From: an uncultured Amaricoccus sp.
GTDB lineage: Bacteria; Pseudomonadota; Alphaproteobacteria; Rhodobacterales; Rhodobacteraceae
Direction: 5' to 3'
Assembly: GCF_937891315.1 (NCBI RefSeq)
Contig: NZ_CALAGI010000156.1
Location: 1 to 64,000, forward strand
DNA: 64,000 bases
The notes under the pieces are model-generated. The model made no database searches and was not told where the DNA came from. It saw only the letters and a program-made list of their open reading frames with translations. Positions within the stretch are counted from its first letter, which is position 1. Each line of letters starts with the position of its first letter. Below are positions 50,709 to 59,904 of the stretch, piece after piece. The position numbers and the translations under genes are program-made.

Positions 50709-51530
50709 ATGCGCCACAGTCTGCCGCAGTCGCACCAGTTCTATGTCACGGCGCCGCAGCCCTGTCCGTACCTTGCCGGACGTGTTGAACGCAAGCTGTT
50801 CACCGCGCTGCAGGGGGAAGGCGCCTCGCATCTGAACGACGTGCTGTCGCATCAGGGCTTCCGCCGTTCGCAGAACGTGCTCTACCGGCCGTCCTGCGCC
50901 GGCTGCTCGGCCTGCCTCTCGGCGCGGATCGTGGTCGCGGGGTTCGAGGCGGCACGCGGCCAGCGCCGGATCCTGCGCCGGAACGAGGGGCTGGAGCGGG
51001 TGGTGACGAGCCCCTGGGCGACCGAGCCGCAATATTCCCTCTTCCGCCGCTATCTCGACGCGCGCCACGCCACCGGCGGCATGGCCGACATGGACATGCA
51101 CGAATTCTCGGCGATGATCGAGGAAACGCCGGTGCGCAGCCGGGTCATCGAATATTACAGGCCGCGCGCCGGGGGGCGGGGGCGCGATCTGGTCGCGGTC
51201 TGCCTGACCGACCTGCTGACCGACGGCGTCTCGATGGTCTATTCCTTCTTCGATCCGGAACTAGCGCGCGACAGCCTCGGCAGCTTCATCATCCTCGACC
51301 ACATCGCGCTCGCCCGCGAATCCGGCCTGCCTTTCGTCTATCTCGGCTATTGGGTGCCGGGCAGCGGCAAGATGGACTACAAGTCGCGGTTCAAGCCGCT
51401 GGAGGTTTTCTCCGAGGGCCGCTGGAGCCTGCTGACCGAAACCGACCTGTCGCAGATTTCGCGCCGTCACGGGGATCGCGCGGCGATCGTCGATCAGGTC
51501 GCCGCGATCGAGCTGCCCGCGACGAAATAG
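50709..51530 (+). CDS. bpt: aminoacyl-tRNA-protein transferase (Bpt/Ate family)
   Basis: This enzyme transfers an amino acid from its tRNA to the N-terminus of proteins, marking them for ClpAP degradation (N-degron pathway). Alphaproteobacterial members are called arginyltransferase, or Asp/Glu leucyltransferase. It has 273 residues. The cysteine motif reads RPSCAGCSACLSARI (residues 58-72). DHIALARESGLPFVYLGYWV (about 198-217) and YKSRFKPLEVF are further ATE signatures. The start ATG 50709 opens directly into the family N-terminus. Confidence 0.92.
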   Translation: MRHSLPQSHQFYVTAPQPCPYLAGRVERKLFTALQGEGASHLNDVLSHQGFRRSQNVLYRPSCAGCSACLSARIVVAGFEAARGQRRILRRNEGLERVVTSPWATEPQYSLFRRYLDARHATGGMADMDMHEFSAMIEETPVRSRVIEYYRPRAGGRGRDLVAVCLTDLLTDGVSMVYSFFDPELARDSLGSFIILDHIALARESGLPFVYLGYWVPGSGKMDYKSRFKPLEVFSEGRWSLLTETDLSQISRRHGDRAAIVDQVAAIELPATK

Positions 51531-51822
51531 CTCCGGCGCGTCCCGGACGCTCGAACCGGCCCTTGCCAAATCCTGGATCGGCCCCGGCGGAAGATACCGC
51601 TTTGCCTCCCGCGCGTCGGACAGCGGTCGCGCGGGGCGGGAATTCGTCCATCCCAGCACTCCGCCACGCGCGGCCCGTGCCAGACTTAACCAATCCTGAA
51701 CGGCTTCGTCGCAACTGTCGTTTCGAGGATGCAGGACGATTCCATTGGTTGCCTCGGCGCGCCGGGGGCGGGTCGATCCGCTGAGCTTGGGTGAGCCGGG
51801 AACGAAGGCGGATGTGGGACGG
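51531..51822. other. intergenic region between bpt and the acyltransferase
   Basis: No gene, RNA or clear hairpin is visible in this 292-bp gap. Its last 78 bp (from 51745) are open in frame with the acyltransferase, but start without a ribosome-binding site. Confidence 0.5.
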
Positions 51823-52929
51823 ATGATCGCGCGCGGCTCCGCCGAATCCCAGACCATCGGCATCTGCCGCGTGTTGTGCATCTTCTTCATGATGAACGTG
51901 CATATCGACCCCGGCCCGGTCGAGAGTTCGATCGTGCATGGCGGCGCCTTCTCCTGGGTCGGCGCGGTCTGGATCGATTTCCTCGGCCGGACCAGCGTCG
52001 CGGCGCTCAGCCTGATCAGCGGCTATCTCCTCGTGCGCAACGGCGCGGCGCATGGGTTCCCGGATTTCGCGCGGCGGCGGTTCGTGGCGCTGATCCTGCC
52101 GATGCTGACCTGGAACCTGCTCTATTGCTTCGCGGTGGTTCTGGTCGCGGCGATCGAGGGCAAGCCGGTGCCGCGGGAATTCACCTCGACACTGTCCGCC
52201 GTCTCGTCGCTGACCGGGCTGGCCGGGCCGACGGAAAACCTTTCCCTCTTTTTCCTGCGCGACATCTTCGTTGCCAGCCTCGTCGCATACGGGATCCAGC
52301 CGCTGCTGCGCCGGTTTCCGCTGCCGGTGCTCGGGCTCGTCGCCCTGCTCGCGGTGTTCGAGCTGACGGAGCCGGTCATCTTCCGGCCCTCGATCCTGCT
52401 CTTTGTCTGTCTCGGCGTCGTGGCGGCGCAACGGGTGGATAGTCTTTCAGAACTCGTCCTGCCGCGGCGCCTCGTTCCCTGCCTTCTCGCCGTTGGCGTC
52501 GCGCTGTTCCTCTGCCACGTGACGGGACTCGGCGCGCGCGGCTGCGGCGTCGCGATCGAGGATATCCTGCGCCGCCTGCTGCTGTCGGCGGGGGTGATCA
52601 CGCTCGCAACGCAACTCGCCGGAACCTGGGCGGGCGCGCGGATCGTGCCATTCGAGGAGCGGATCTTCGAAACCTATCTGATGCACGCGGCCCTGTTTCA
52701 CGCCGTCTGGGCGATCTGGCGCCGGACCATCGGCGGCGCGGCGGGTCCGAGCTACCTCGTCTTCTTCCTGTTCGCGCCGGTGGTGGCCGTCGTGGCGGGC
52801 CAGGCCGTCGGCGCGGTGACCGATCATCTCGCGCCGCCGCTGCGCATCGCTCTGCGCGGCCACGCCCGCCTTGCCACGCCGCCGCGAGCCGCGACGCGCG
52901 CGTCCGCCCCGGGAGTCCGGCGGCCCTGA
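51823..52929 (+). CDS. acyltransferase 3-family membrane protein
   Basis: A 368-residue integral membrane protein with about ten helices. It resembles the acyltransferase 3 (OafA/NodX-like) family, which O-acylates sugars of surface polysaccharide. The N-terminal GICRVLCIFFMMNVHIDPGP (residues 12-31) holds the position of the family's RxxA...H pattern with His28. SLISGYLLVRNGAAHGFPDF (about 62-81) and FARRRFVALILPMLTWNLLY resemble the conserved SGFLL and KR...P..W segments. A further open stretch starts at 51745. It stands alone, without other polysaccharide genes. The acceptor is unknown. Confidence 0.72.
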   Translation: MIARGSAESQTIGICRVLCIFFMMNVHIDPGPVESSIVHGGAFSWVGAVWIDFLGRTSVAALSLISGYLLVRNGAAHGFPDFARRRFVALILPMLTWNLLYCFAVVLVAAIEGKPVPREFTSTLSAVSSLTGLAGPTENLSLFFLRDIFVASLVAYGIQPLLRRFPLPVLGLVALLAVFELTEPVIFRPSILLFVCLGVVAAQRVDSLSELVLPRRLVPCLLAVGVALFLCHVTGLGARGCGVAIEDILRRLLLSAGVITLATQLAGTWAGARIVPFEERIFETYLMHAALFHAVWAIWRRTIGGAAGPSYLVFFLFAPVVAVVAGQAVGAVTDHLAPPLRIALRGHARLATPPRAATRASAPGVRRP

Positions 52930-53050
52930 CTCCGACGCCCTGACCAAGGTCTGGGTTCGCCGGCCTCGGAGACCAAGGCACTTTCCTGCATTCAGGGGCC
53001 GGTGGTCCACCTCGGCTCCCGATGCCCTCGCGGGAGATTCCGCGCGCCGG

Positions 53051-53314
53051 ATGACCGCCGGAGAACCCAAGGTGATCTTCGCCCCATCCCTCGGGACGGT
53101 GTTCGAATGGGTCGACATCCATGTTCGCGGCTGGCTCGGCGCCGTCATCGCGGCGCGGGTCTTCTCCGGCTTCGATCCAACGACCATCGTGGTGGCGACG
53201 AACAGCATCCATTCGGGCCTCCGCTATCCCGTCGTGGTCGCCGCCGACATATTCGTGATCGGCATGCGCTTTGTCCGCGAGACCAGGGGCATCAGTATCC
53301 ACGCCGACGACTGA
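53051..53314 (+). pseudogene. internally deleted MFS transporter (metabolite:H+ symporter type) remnant
   Basis: Open for 87 codons. The first 45 residues match the N-terminus of a large MFS subgroup: KVIFAPSLGTVFEWVDIHVR, WLGAVIAARVFSGFDPT. Intact proteins read SLGTVFEWYDFYLYG here. The last 40 residues look like the final helix and tail of the same family (IHSGLRYPVVVAADIF, then GMRFVRETRGISIHADD). Roughly ten of twelve helices are missing, yet the frame is kept. No ribosome-binding site is clear. Transport function is excluded, and the piece is best read as a decayed gene. Confidence 0.75.
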
Positions 53315-53468
53315 TCCCTGATCCCGGCGCGGGCCTGTTCGCCCGCGCCCCAACCCGGACCGCCATGCGCCAGACGACCTTTCGCGAAACCGCCCTGTCC
53401 GCGACGCCCTTGCCATGATCCGCCAAGGCTTCGATACTGCCGGCGCCAGGAAATTGTTCGGGTTCGAC

Positions 53469-54113
53469 ATGCCGCAGCGGATCGTGATCGCCGACGACCA
53501 TCCGCTGATGCGCTTGGCCCTGCGTCAGGCCGTGGTCCAGGCCTTCGCTGGCGTCGAGGTTCGCGAGGCCGCCCGGTTCGAGCAGTTGCGCGTCGTGCTC
53601 GACGAGGGTTGGTCCCCCGACGTGGTGCTGCTCGACCTGCATATGCCCGGAATGTCGGGCTTCATCGGTCTGATGATGCTGCGCTCGGAACATTCGGCGG
53701 TGCCGGTGATCGTCGTCTCCGCCGCCGAGGACGCGGCCACCATCCAGCGCTCCATCGACTACGGCGCCTCCGGCTTCGTGCCGAAATCGGCGCCGGTCGG
53801 ACAGGTGGCCGAGGCGATCCGCGCGGTTCTGGACGGCGGCGTCTGGCTCCCGGAGACCACCGCCGCCGAGGACGACGCCGCCGCCGCGATGGCCGCCCGG
53901 GCGGTGAACCTGACGCCGCAGCAACTGCGCGTGTTGCTCGGCATGGCCGAGGGCAAGCTCAACAAGCAGATCGCCTACGAGATGTCGATCGCCGAGCAGA
54001 CGGTCAAGGATCATGTGACGGTGATCCTGCGCAAGCTCGGCGCCTCCAACCGTACCCAGGCGATCCTTGTGGCGAGCCAGCTCGCCCTGAAGCCGCCGCC
54101 AGCGCCGATCTGA
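53469..54113 (+). CDS. LuxR/NarL-family response regulator (CrbR-like)
   Basis: A 214-residue regulator. The receiver domain begins PQRIVIADDHPLMRLAL and has the phosphorylated Asp in VVLLDLHMPGMSG (near residue 57) and Lys in FVPKSAP. A LuxR-type helix-turn-helix follows: NLTPQQLRVLLGMAEGKLNK, QIAYEMSIAEQTVKDHVTVI, LRKLGASNRTQA. The start at ATG 53469 begins the receiver. An in-frame ATG at 53415 would add 18 unrelated residues. It converges with a symporter-like hybrid kinase gene, its probable partner, 12 bp away. Confidence 0.88.
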   Translation: MPQRIVIADDHPLMRLALRQAVVQAFAGVEVREAARFEQLRVVLDEGWSPDVVLLDLHMPGMSGFIGLMMLRSEHSAVPVIVVSAAEDAATIQRSIDYGASGFVPKSAPVGQVAEAIRAVLDGGVWLPETTAAEDDAAAAMAARAVNLTPQQLRVLLGMAEGKLNKQIAYEMSIAEQTVKDHVTVILRKLGASNRTQAILVASQLALKPPPAPI

Positions 54114-54125
54114 AGCGACGCGCGC

Positions 54126-57100
54126 CTATTCCGCCGCTTGTCCCGCCCGTTCCGACAGCATCCGCGTCAGCAGCGCGCGCAGTGCCCCGGGTCGCACCGG
54201 TTTGCGCAGGAGCCGATAACCCGCCGCCTCGGTTGCCTCGCGCAGATCGGCGGCGCGGTCCGCGGTAATCAGCGCCGCCGGCGTGTCCGCCCCGAAGCGG
54301 GCGCGCAGGATCGCGAGCGCCTCGAGCCCGGTGCGCCCGTGATCAAGGTGATAGTCGCTGAGGATCACATCCGGCGCGCGCCCGCCGAGCCTTGCCAGCC
54401 CTTCCTTGGCGGTCGCGCCGCAGACGACCTCGCAGGACCAGCCGGCGAGCAACTCGCTCATCGCCCCGGCGATGGTCGCGTCGTTTTCGATGAAGAGCAC
54501 CAGAGCCCCGTCGAAGGCGCCGTCGAACCGTCGCGCCCGGTCGACCGGCGCGCGCGGCGCCACCGGCCGCGCCGCCAGCGGCACCGATACTGAAAAGCAG
54601 CTGCCCCGGCTCGGCCGCGAGCGCACTGCCACCTCGTGACCGAGCAACCCCGCCAACCGCTCGACGATGGCGAGCCCGAGTCCGAGCCCCTGTCCCCGGT
54701 CGCTCGTCGCGGTGTCAAGTCTCTGGAATTCAAGGAATATCTCGTGGATCTTGTCCTCCGGGATGCCAGGCCCGCTGTCCCAGACCTCGATGATCAGCCG
54801 CCCGGCCCGGCGCCGGCAGCCGATCAGCACCCGCCCGTCGCGGGTATAGCGCACCGCGTTGCCGAGGAAATTCTGCAGGATTCGCCGCAGCATCGCCGGA
54901 TCGCTGCGCACCGAGGCCGATGAGGCGACGCTGCGAAAGCCGAGCCCGTGCTGACCGGCCAGCGCCGAGAATTCCTCGCCGAGCGGCCGCAGCAGGTCGG
55001 AGACGCGGAAATCGGCGATCTCGGGCGTGGTCACGCCGCCGTCGAGTTTCGAGACTTCGAGGAGCTCGCCCAGCAGATGCCCGACCGAGCGCAGCGACGC
55101 GTCGATCTGGGCGATGGCCGGGTCGCTGACCCGTTCGGCCAGCGCCGAAAGGAAGAGATGCGCGGCCTGCAGCGGCTGAAGCAGGTCGTGGCCGGCGGCG
55201 GCGAGAAACCGGGTCTTGCCGCGGTTCGCCTGTTCCGCCTCGGCCTTGGCATCGGACAGCGCATGGGTGCGCTCGGCGATGCGCTGCTCAAGTGACTCGT
55301 TCGCCTCGCGCAGTTCGGAGGCGGCCCGGTAGCGGTCGCTGACATCGGTATAGACCGCGACGAATCCGCCGCTCGGCAGCGGATTGGTGGCGACCTCGAG
55401 CATGGTTCCGTCCGGCCGGCCCCGCTCGAAGACGTCCGGCTGACCGCGATGGGTCGGATCGATCTGGCGCGACAGCAGCGACTCGAACTCGCCCTCCGGC
55501 CCGTATTCCTGCCGAGCCTCGTTGAAGCGGACGATCTCGTCGAGCCGGGTACCGACCCGCATCATGTCCGGCGGCAGATCGATGAGCTCCAGGAACCGGC
55601 GATTCCAGAGGGCCACGCGCATATCTTCGTCGAAGGCGCAAATCCCCTGCCGCACGTTCTGCAAGGTGTCGCGCAGCAGCTCGTGCCGGCTCAGGATCGC
55701 GCGCGATGCTTCGTCGAGCAGGCCGCGCGCGTCGGATTTCGAGAAGCGTCGGTCCGACGACAGGCTCGCCACCACCACTCGCGCCGAGGCCGAGCCGATC
55801 GCCCCGGCCAGCAGCCGCTCGGTTATCCGCGCCGCCTCGGGGTCCGACCGGGCGAGCAGCAGGTCCTCGACGCCGGCCAGCGGCCCGTGCCGGGCCAGCG
55901 CCAGCGCGTTGAACGTCTCGTCCGCCCGGACGCGGCCGACGAAGCGCGTGGCGAGTTCGTGGAGATCGGCGAGCGAGGCGGCCCGGCCGGTTCCCTCGCG
56001 CTCGGCCCGGGCCGGCAGCGCGGCCACGAACCGCTCCGCCTGCAGCCGCTCCTCGCGCCCCGGCCGCGTCAGCAGCGAAACGAGGAAAAACAGAACCATG
56101 TTCGGCCCAAGGCTCCAGAGCATGCCGCTCAGCTGCGGATCGAGCCGCCAGCCGCCGAAGGCGCGCGGGTTCAGCGCGGCGATGCCGAGCGGGCCGTCGA
56201 TCGCCCAGGACGCCGGCAGCCAGCCGGCGGCGATGAAGGCCGGTACCGCCACGGCGCAGGTCCAGCCAAGAAAGCCCGCGCCGATGCCGGCGAAGGCGCC
56301 GGCGAGCGTCGCCCCCCGCCAGAACATGCCACCGAGCAACGCTGGCGCGAACTGCGCCACCGCGGCGAAGGACATCAACCCGATCTGCGCCAGCGGAAAG
56401 GCCGGGCCAATCGCGAGGTAGCAGAGATAGGCGAGCGCGATGATCCCGACCACCGCGAGGCGCCGGGCGAGCAGCACGACGGCGGCGGGATTGGCCTCCC
56501 ACCGCCGCCGCGCGGCCGGGAACACGGCCAGCGACGGAATGATGACATCGTTGCAGAGCATGGTGCCGAGCGCCAGCGTCGAGACGATGATCATCCCGGT
56601 CGCCGCCGAGAGCCCGCCGATGAAGGCGATGAGCGCGAGCCAGGGCAGGTCCATGGCGAGCGGGATGGCGACCAGAAAACTGTCCGGCTGGGTCTCGCCG
56701 CCGGGAAACAGCAGCAGCCCGACGATCGCCACCGGCATGACGAACAGATTGATCGCGACAAGATAGGCCGGAAATGCCCAGGCGGCGACGCGCACATCGT
56801 CGAGATGCACATTCTCCACCACGGCGACGTGAAACTGGCGCGGCAGGCAGAGGAAGGCGAGCGCCGAGAGCAGGCAGGTGCCCCACCAGACCGGATCACT
56901 CGCGTCGAGGGCGATGACCGGCGCGATCCGCGGATCAGCCAGCGCCGTGGTGATCTCTCCCGGCCCGCCGAGCGCGAGGAAGGCTATCACGCCACCCACC
57001 AGCACCGCGGCGACCAGTTTCACCACCGATTCCGTGGCGATGGCGAGCATCAGGCCGGAATGATGCTCGTTGGCATTCACGCTGCGCACGCCGAAGAGCA

Positions 57101-57605
57101 CGGCGAAGGCGGCCATCGCCACCGCGGCGAGCAGCGTGGTGCCTCCCGGCAGCCCGCCGCCGCCCGACCCGGTCAGGGCCTCGAAACTGATGGTGATCGC
57201 CTTCAGCTGCAGCGCGAAATAGGGCATCAGCCCGACCATCGCCGTCAGGGTGACGAGCGCGGCGAGCGACCGGCTCTTGCCGTAGCGGGCGGAGATGAAA
57301 TCGGCGATCGAGGCCACGTTCTCGGCGCGCGCCACCCGCGCCATGCGCTGGATGAGCCGCCAGCCGAGACCCATGACCAGGATCGGCCCGACATAGATGG
57401 CGAAATAGTCGAAGCCGTCGGCGCTGGCCGCGCCCACGGCGCCATAGAGCGTCCAGGAACTGCAATAGACCGCGATGCTGAGCGCGTAGGTGGCAGGCGC
57501 CCGCGCCGGCGCGGCGGCCTTGGCCCGTCGGTCGCCGATCCAGGCGATGGCAAAGAGCGCCACCAGATAGGCGAGCGACAACGCCAGCACGGCCCAGTCT
57601 CGCAT
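54126..57605 (-). CDS. solute:sodium symporter-fused hybrid histidine kinase (CrbS-like)
   Basis: An 1159-residue inner-membrane sensor. Residues about 1-480 form a 12-13 helix SSS/PutP-like domain (with VYCSSWTLYGAVGAASADGF near 47-66 and IADFISARYGKS). A PAS-like domain (644-755, NVRQGICAFDEDMRVALWNR) and a coiled linker follow. Then comes a HisKA domain with His806 in AAAGHDLLQPLQ, an HATPase domain (N box NFLGNAVRYT, G box GQGLGLGLAIV) and a receiver with Asp1084 in SDYHLDHG. Proteins of this layout (CrbS) pair with LuxR-type CrbR to control acetate use. The start is ATG 57605 after GGGGAGGGCGG. Confidence 0.9.
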   Translation of the reverse strand: MRDWAVLALSLAYLVALFAIAWIGDRRAKAAAPARAPATYALSIAVYCSSWTLYGAVGAASADGFDYFAIYVGPILVMGLGWRLIQRMARVARAENVASIADFISARYGKSRSLAALVTLTAMVGLMPYFALQLKAITISFEALTGSGGGGLPGGTTLLAAVAMAAFAVLFGVRSVNANEHHSGLMLAIATESVVKLVAAVLVGGVIAFLALGGPGEITTALADPRIAPVIALDASDPVWWGTCLLSALAFLCLPRQFHVAVVENVHLDDVRVAAWAFPAYLVAINLFVMPVAIVGLLLFPGGETQPDSFLVAIPLAMDLPWLALIAFIGGLSAATGMIIVSTLALGTMLCNDVIIPSLAVFPAARRRWEANPAAVVLLARRLAVVGIIALAYLCYLAIGPAFPLAQIGLMSFAAVAQFAPALLGGMFWRGATLAGAFAGIGAGFLGWTCAVAVPAFIAAGWLPASWAIDGPLGIAALNPRAFGGWRLDPQLSGMLWSLGPNMVLFFLVSLLTRPGREERLQAERFVAALPARAEREGTGRAASLADLHELATRFVGRVRADETFNALALARHGPLAGVEDLLLARSDPEAARITERLLAGAIGSASARVVVASLSSDRRFSKSDARGLLDEASRAILSRHELLRDTLQNVRQGICAFDEDMRVALWNRRFLELIDLPPDMMRVGTRLDEIVRFNEARQEYGPEGEFESLLSRQIDPTHRGQPDVFERGRPDGTMLEVATNPLPSGGFVAVYTDVSDRYRAASELREANESLEQRIAERTHALSDAKAEAEQANRGKTRFLAAAGHDLLQPLQAAHLFLSALAERVSDPAIAQIDASLRSVGHLLGELLEVSKLDGGVTTPEIADFRVSDLLRPLGEEFSALAGQHGLGFRSVASSASVRSDPAMLRRILQNFLGNAVRYTRDGRVLIGCRRRAGRLIIEVWDSGPGIPEDKIHEIFLEFQRLDTATSDRGQGLGLGLAIVERLAGLLGHEVAVRSRPSRGSCFSVSVPLAARPVAPRAPVDRARRFDGAFDGALVLFIENDATIAGAMSELLAGWSCEVVCGATAKEGLARLGGRAPDVILSDYHLDHGRTGLEALAILRARFGADTPAALITADRAADLREATEAAGYRLLRKPVRPGALRALLTRMLSERAGQAAE

Positions 57606-57731
57606 CCGCCCTCCCCCGACGCCGATTTCCGCGCTTTTTCTTGCCTCCGATCCTGCGCGGCCAACCCGCCCCTGTCCAGCGCAACGCGACAAAATCCGCG
57701 CCTCACGCCGCGGGGCCGCTCGCGGGAGCCG

Positions 57732-58910
57732 TCAGAAGCTGTAGCCAACCCTGAGGCCCGCGCCCCAGACCGAGCCGTCGTTGAAGTCGGTGGCCAGCAG
57801 GTTGGTGGTGTCGCCGAGCCGGCCATAGGTGACGCCGCCGGTGAGATTGACCTTGCCGCGGTCGTAGCTGAGCGCCGCCGTGGCGAGCGTTCGGCCGTCA
57901 TACGGCCCGAGGGTGGTCATCACGCCGCCGACGTCGGGCTCGTAGGTGACCGAGAGCGAGCCGGCCAGGGTCTCGGTGAACTGGTGCCCCATGCCGAGCG
58001 AATAGGTCCACCAGTCGTCGGCATATTCCACCAGCGGTCGCGGAGCGCCGGTGATCGCCTGGGTCAGCGCGGCGTAGACCGGCGGCTCGATCGCGAATTC
58101 CGACCAGTCGACCCAGCGGATCGAGCCGAAGATCAGCGTGCCCGGCGCCACGCCGGTCTGGAAATCGAGGCTGACCGATTGCGGCGTATCGACGTCCGTC
58201 TGGGTGTTCTGGGTATCGGTCGTCCCGCCCGCCGTCGTGGATTCGGCGGTGTCGAGTTCGTAGCTGATCCTGGAAAAGTAGGTGAGTGCGACGCGCAGCG
58301 CGACATCGGGCCGTTCGTAGGCCGCGCCGGCGAGAAAGCCGAAGCCCCATTTGGCGTCCGCGTCGACATCGTAGCCCTGGAAGAGCGGGATGCCGGCCGA
58401 GGCCTTCAGCCGCTGGCCGCGCACCCCGCCGAAGAGCTTGACGTCCGGCCGGACGTCATAGGCCAGCACCGCGCTGATCTGGTAGGTGGCAAGGTCGGCG
58501 TAGCTGCCCTGATAGCTGAAGCCGGCCGGCGGCACGCCACCGGGGAAGCTGCCGGCGCCATAGTCGGTATTGGCCGCGAGCGGCTGATCGAGCAGGATCG
58601 CATAGGACAATCGGTCGTTGATATCGGCCTTCCAGGCGCCGCTGACCTGCCAGCTCGACTCGAAGATGTCGCCGGTATTGCCGGGATAGGTGAGCGGGAT
58701 GCCGATGGCGGCCAGGTTCGCGCCGTCGCCGCTTTGCGACGGGTCGGTATAGGTGACGCCGAGTTCGGCGTAGCTGCCCTCCTGATAGAGCAGGCGGATG
58801 GTGTTCGGCACCACCTGTTCCAGCGCCGCGCCTTGCGCCAGGCCGGCGACGAGGCAGAGCACCGACGTCGTTCCGAAAAGCGGGGCAAAAGCGCGCGCGC
58901 GATCGGCCAT
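57732..58910 (-). CDS. outer-membrane FadL/OmpP1/TodX-family transporter
   Basis: A 392-residue beta-barrel for uptake of hydrophobic compounds such as long-chain fatty acids. The signal peptide is cleaved near LAQGAALEQ. An N-terminal hatch-like region (VPNTIRLLYQEGSYAELGVT) lies before the barrel strands. The strands include WGFGFLAGAAYERPDVALRV and WWTYSLGMGHQFTETLAGSL. The final strand ends AGLRVGYSF with the terminal Phe needed for Bam insertion. The protein is shorter than FadL (446), as in Rhodobacterales homologues. GGGGAGAGG precedes ATG 58910. It lies downstream of nothing coupled, 127 bp from the kinase start. Confidence 0.85.
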   Translation of the reverse strand: MADRARAFAPLFGTTSVLCLVAGLAQGAALEQVVPNTIRLLYQEGSYAELGVTYTDPSQSGDGANLAAIGIPLTYPGNTGDIFESSWQVSGAWKADINDRLSYAILLDQPLAANTDYGAGSFPGGVPPAGFSYQGSYADLATYQISAVLAYDVRPDVKLFGGVRGQRLKASAGIPLFQGYDVDADAKWGFGFLAGAAYERPDVALRVALTYFSRISYELDTAESTTAGGTTDTQNTQTDVDTPQSVSLDFQTGVAPGTLIFGSIRWVDWSEFAIEPPVYAALTQAITGAPRPLVEYADDWWTYSLGMGHQFTETLAGSLSVTYEPDVGGVMTTLGPYDGRTLATAALSYDRGKVNLTGGVTYGRLGDTTNLLATDFNDGSVWGAGLRVGYSF

Positions 58911-59081
58911 GGTCTGTCCTCTCCCCAAAGTCATTGCTGTCGCAATCCTATTGCGATCAAGCATTGGCATTGGGGGACATGCGTCAAGCGCGACGCCGCG
59001 CCACGCGAGCATGGCGATCAGAACGCCGCGCACCCGTGGCAGGAATGCCGCGGGTGCGCGCGGGTCCGGTCGCGCCGGAGA

Positions 59082-59627
59082 CTATTTCTTCGGAGCCTTC
59101 ATCGCGTCCAGCGAGGCGCGCAGGATGGTCTCGGCCTCGGCCTTGTCGCCCCAGCCGATGACCTTCACCCATTTGCCTTCCTCGAGATCCTTGTAGTGTT
59201 CGAAGAAATGCTTGATTCGGTCGCGGGTCTTCTGCGGTACGTCGGTCAGTTCCTTGATATGCGCCTGGAACGGATCGACCTTGGCCAGCGGCACGGCGAT
59301 CAGCTTGTCGTCCATGCCGCCGTCGTCTTCCATCTTGAGCACGCCGACCGGGCGGCATTTGATGACGACGCCGGGCTGCAGCGGAAAGTCGCAGACCACC
59401 AGAACGTCGGTCGGATCGCCGTCGGCATGCAGCGTGTTCGGCACGAAGCCGTAGTTGCAGGGATAGAACATCGGCGTATTGACCACGCGATCGACGAAGA
59501 CCGCGCCCGACGCCTTGTCGAGCTCGTATTTCACCGGCGCGCCGCCGGCCGCGCCGCCGGGGATCTCGATGACGACGTTGATGTCCTCGGGCGGGTTCTT
59601 TCCCGCGGGGATCTTGTCGATATTCAT
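59082..59627 (-). CDS. ppa: inorganic pyrophosphatase (family I)
   Basis: This 181-residue soluble enzyme hydrolyses pyrophosphate and pulls biosynthetic reactions forward. The metal-binding signature is DGDPTDVLVVCD (residues about 68-79). Further conserved segments are YELDKASGAVFVDRV (39-53), MFYPCNYGFVP and the late KVIGWGDKAEAETIL. The start is ATG 59627 (MNIDKIPAGKNPPED). GAGGAGAC lies upstream on the minus strand. Confidence 0.96.
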   Translation of the reverse strand: MNIDKIPAGKNPPEDINVVIEIPGGAAGGAPVKYELDKASGAVFVDRVVNTPMFYPCNYGFVPNTLHADGDPTDVLVVCDFPLQPGVVIKCRPVGVLKMEDDGGMDDKLIAVPLAKVDPFQAHIKELTDVPQKTRDRIKHFFEHYKDLEEGKWVKVIGWGDKAEAETILRASLDAMKAPKK

Positions 59628-59747
59628 GGGCGTCTCCTCGTCGTTGCGTCGTCGAAACCTTGCGCTCGCCTAGCACGGCGGCGGGCCTGGCAAAAGGGGT
59701 CAGGTCGCAGCAGGGGCATACCGTGACGCTGATCGCGGATTGACGGG

Positions 59748-59759
59748 ATCGGGCCCGAT
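59748..59759. promoter_or_regulatory. 12-bp perfect palindrome between ppa and a secreted protein gene
   Basis: ATCGGGCCCGAT is self-complementary. It lies in the 277-bp divergent gap (59628-59904) in which no gene is visible. It may be an operator, though GC-rich palindromes of this length can arise by chance. Confidence 0.25.
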
Positions 59760-59904
59760 GATGACCGGCGCGCCGACGGGTAGCGGACGGGAGCTTTCGC
59801 TCAGGGTGCGAGCAACGCGGCCTTTCGCCGGTCTCCGCGAGCCGCCCGGCTGGCGGTACTGCCCGGTGCGAGCTATCCTCCGATCCTGACCAAAGGGGGA
59901 GTGG

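Noticed and set aside
55449..59726. A 1425-codon open frame on the plus strand opposite the hybrid kinase, porin and pyrophosphatase genes
   Set aside because: It spans several real genes antisense, is rich in Arg/Gly/Glu in the pattern of a GC-rich shadow frame, and resembles no protein family.
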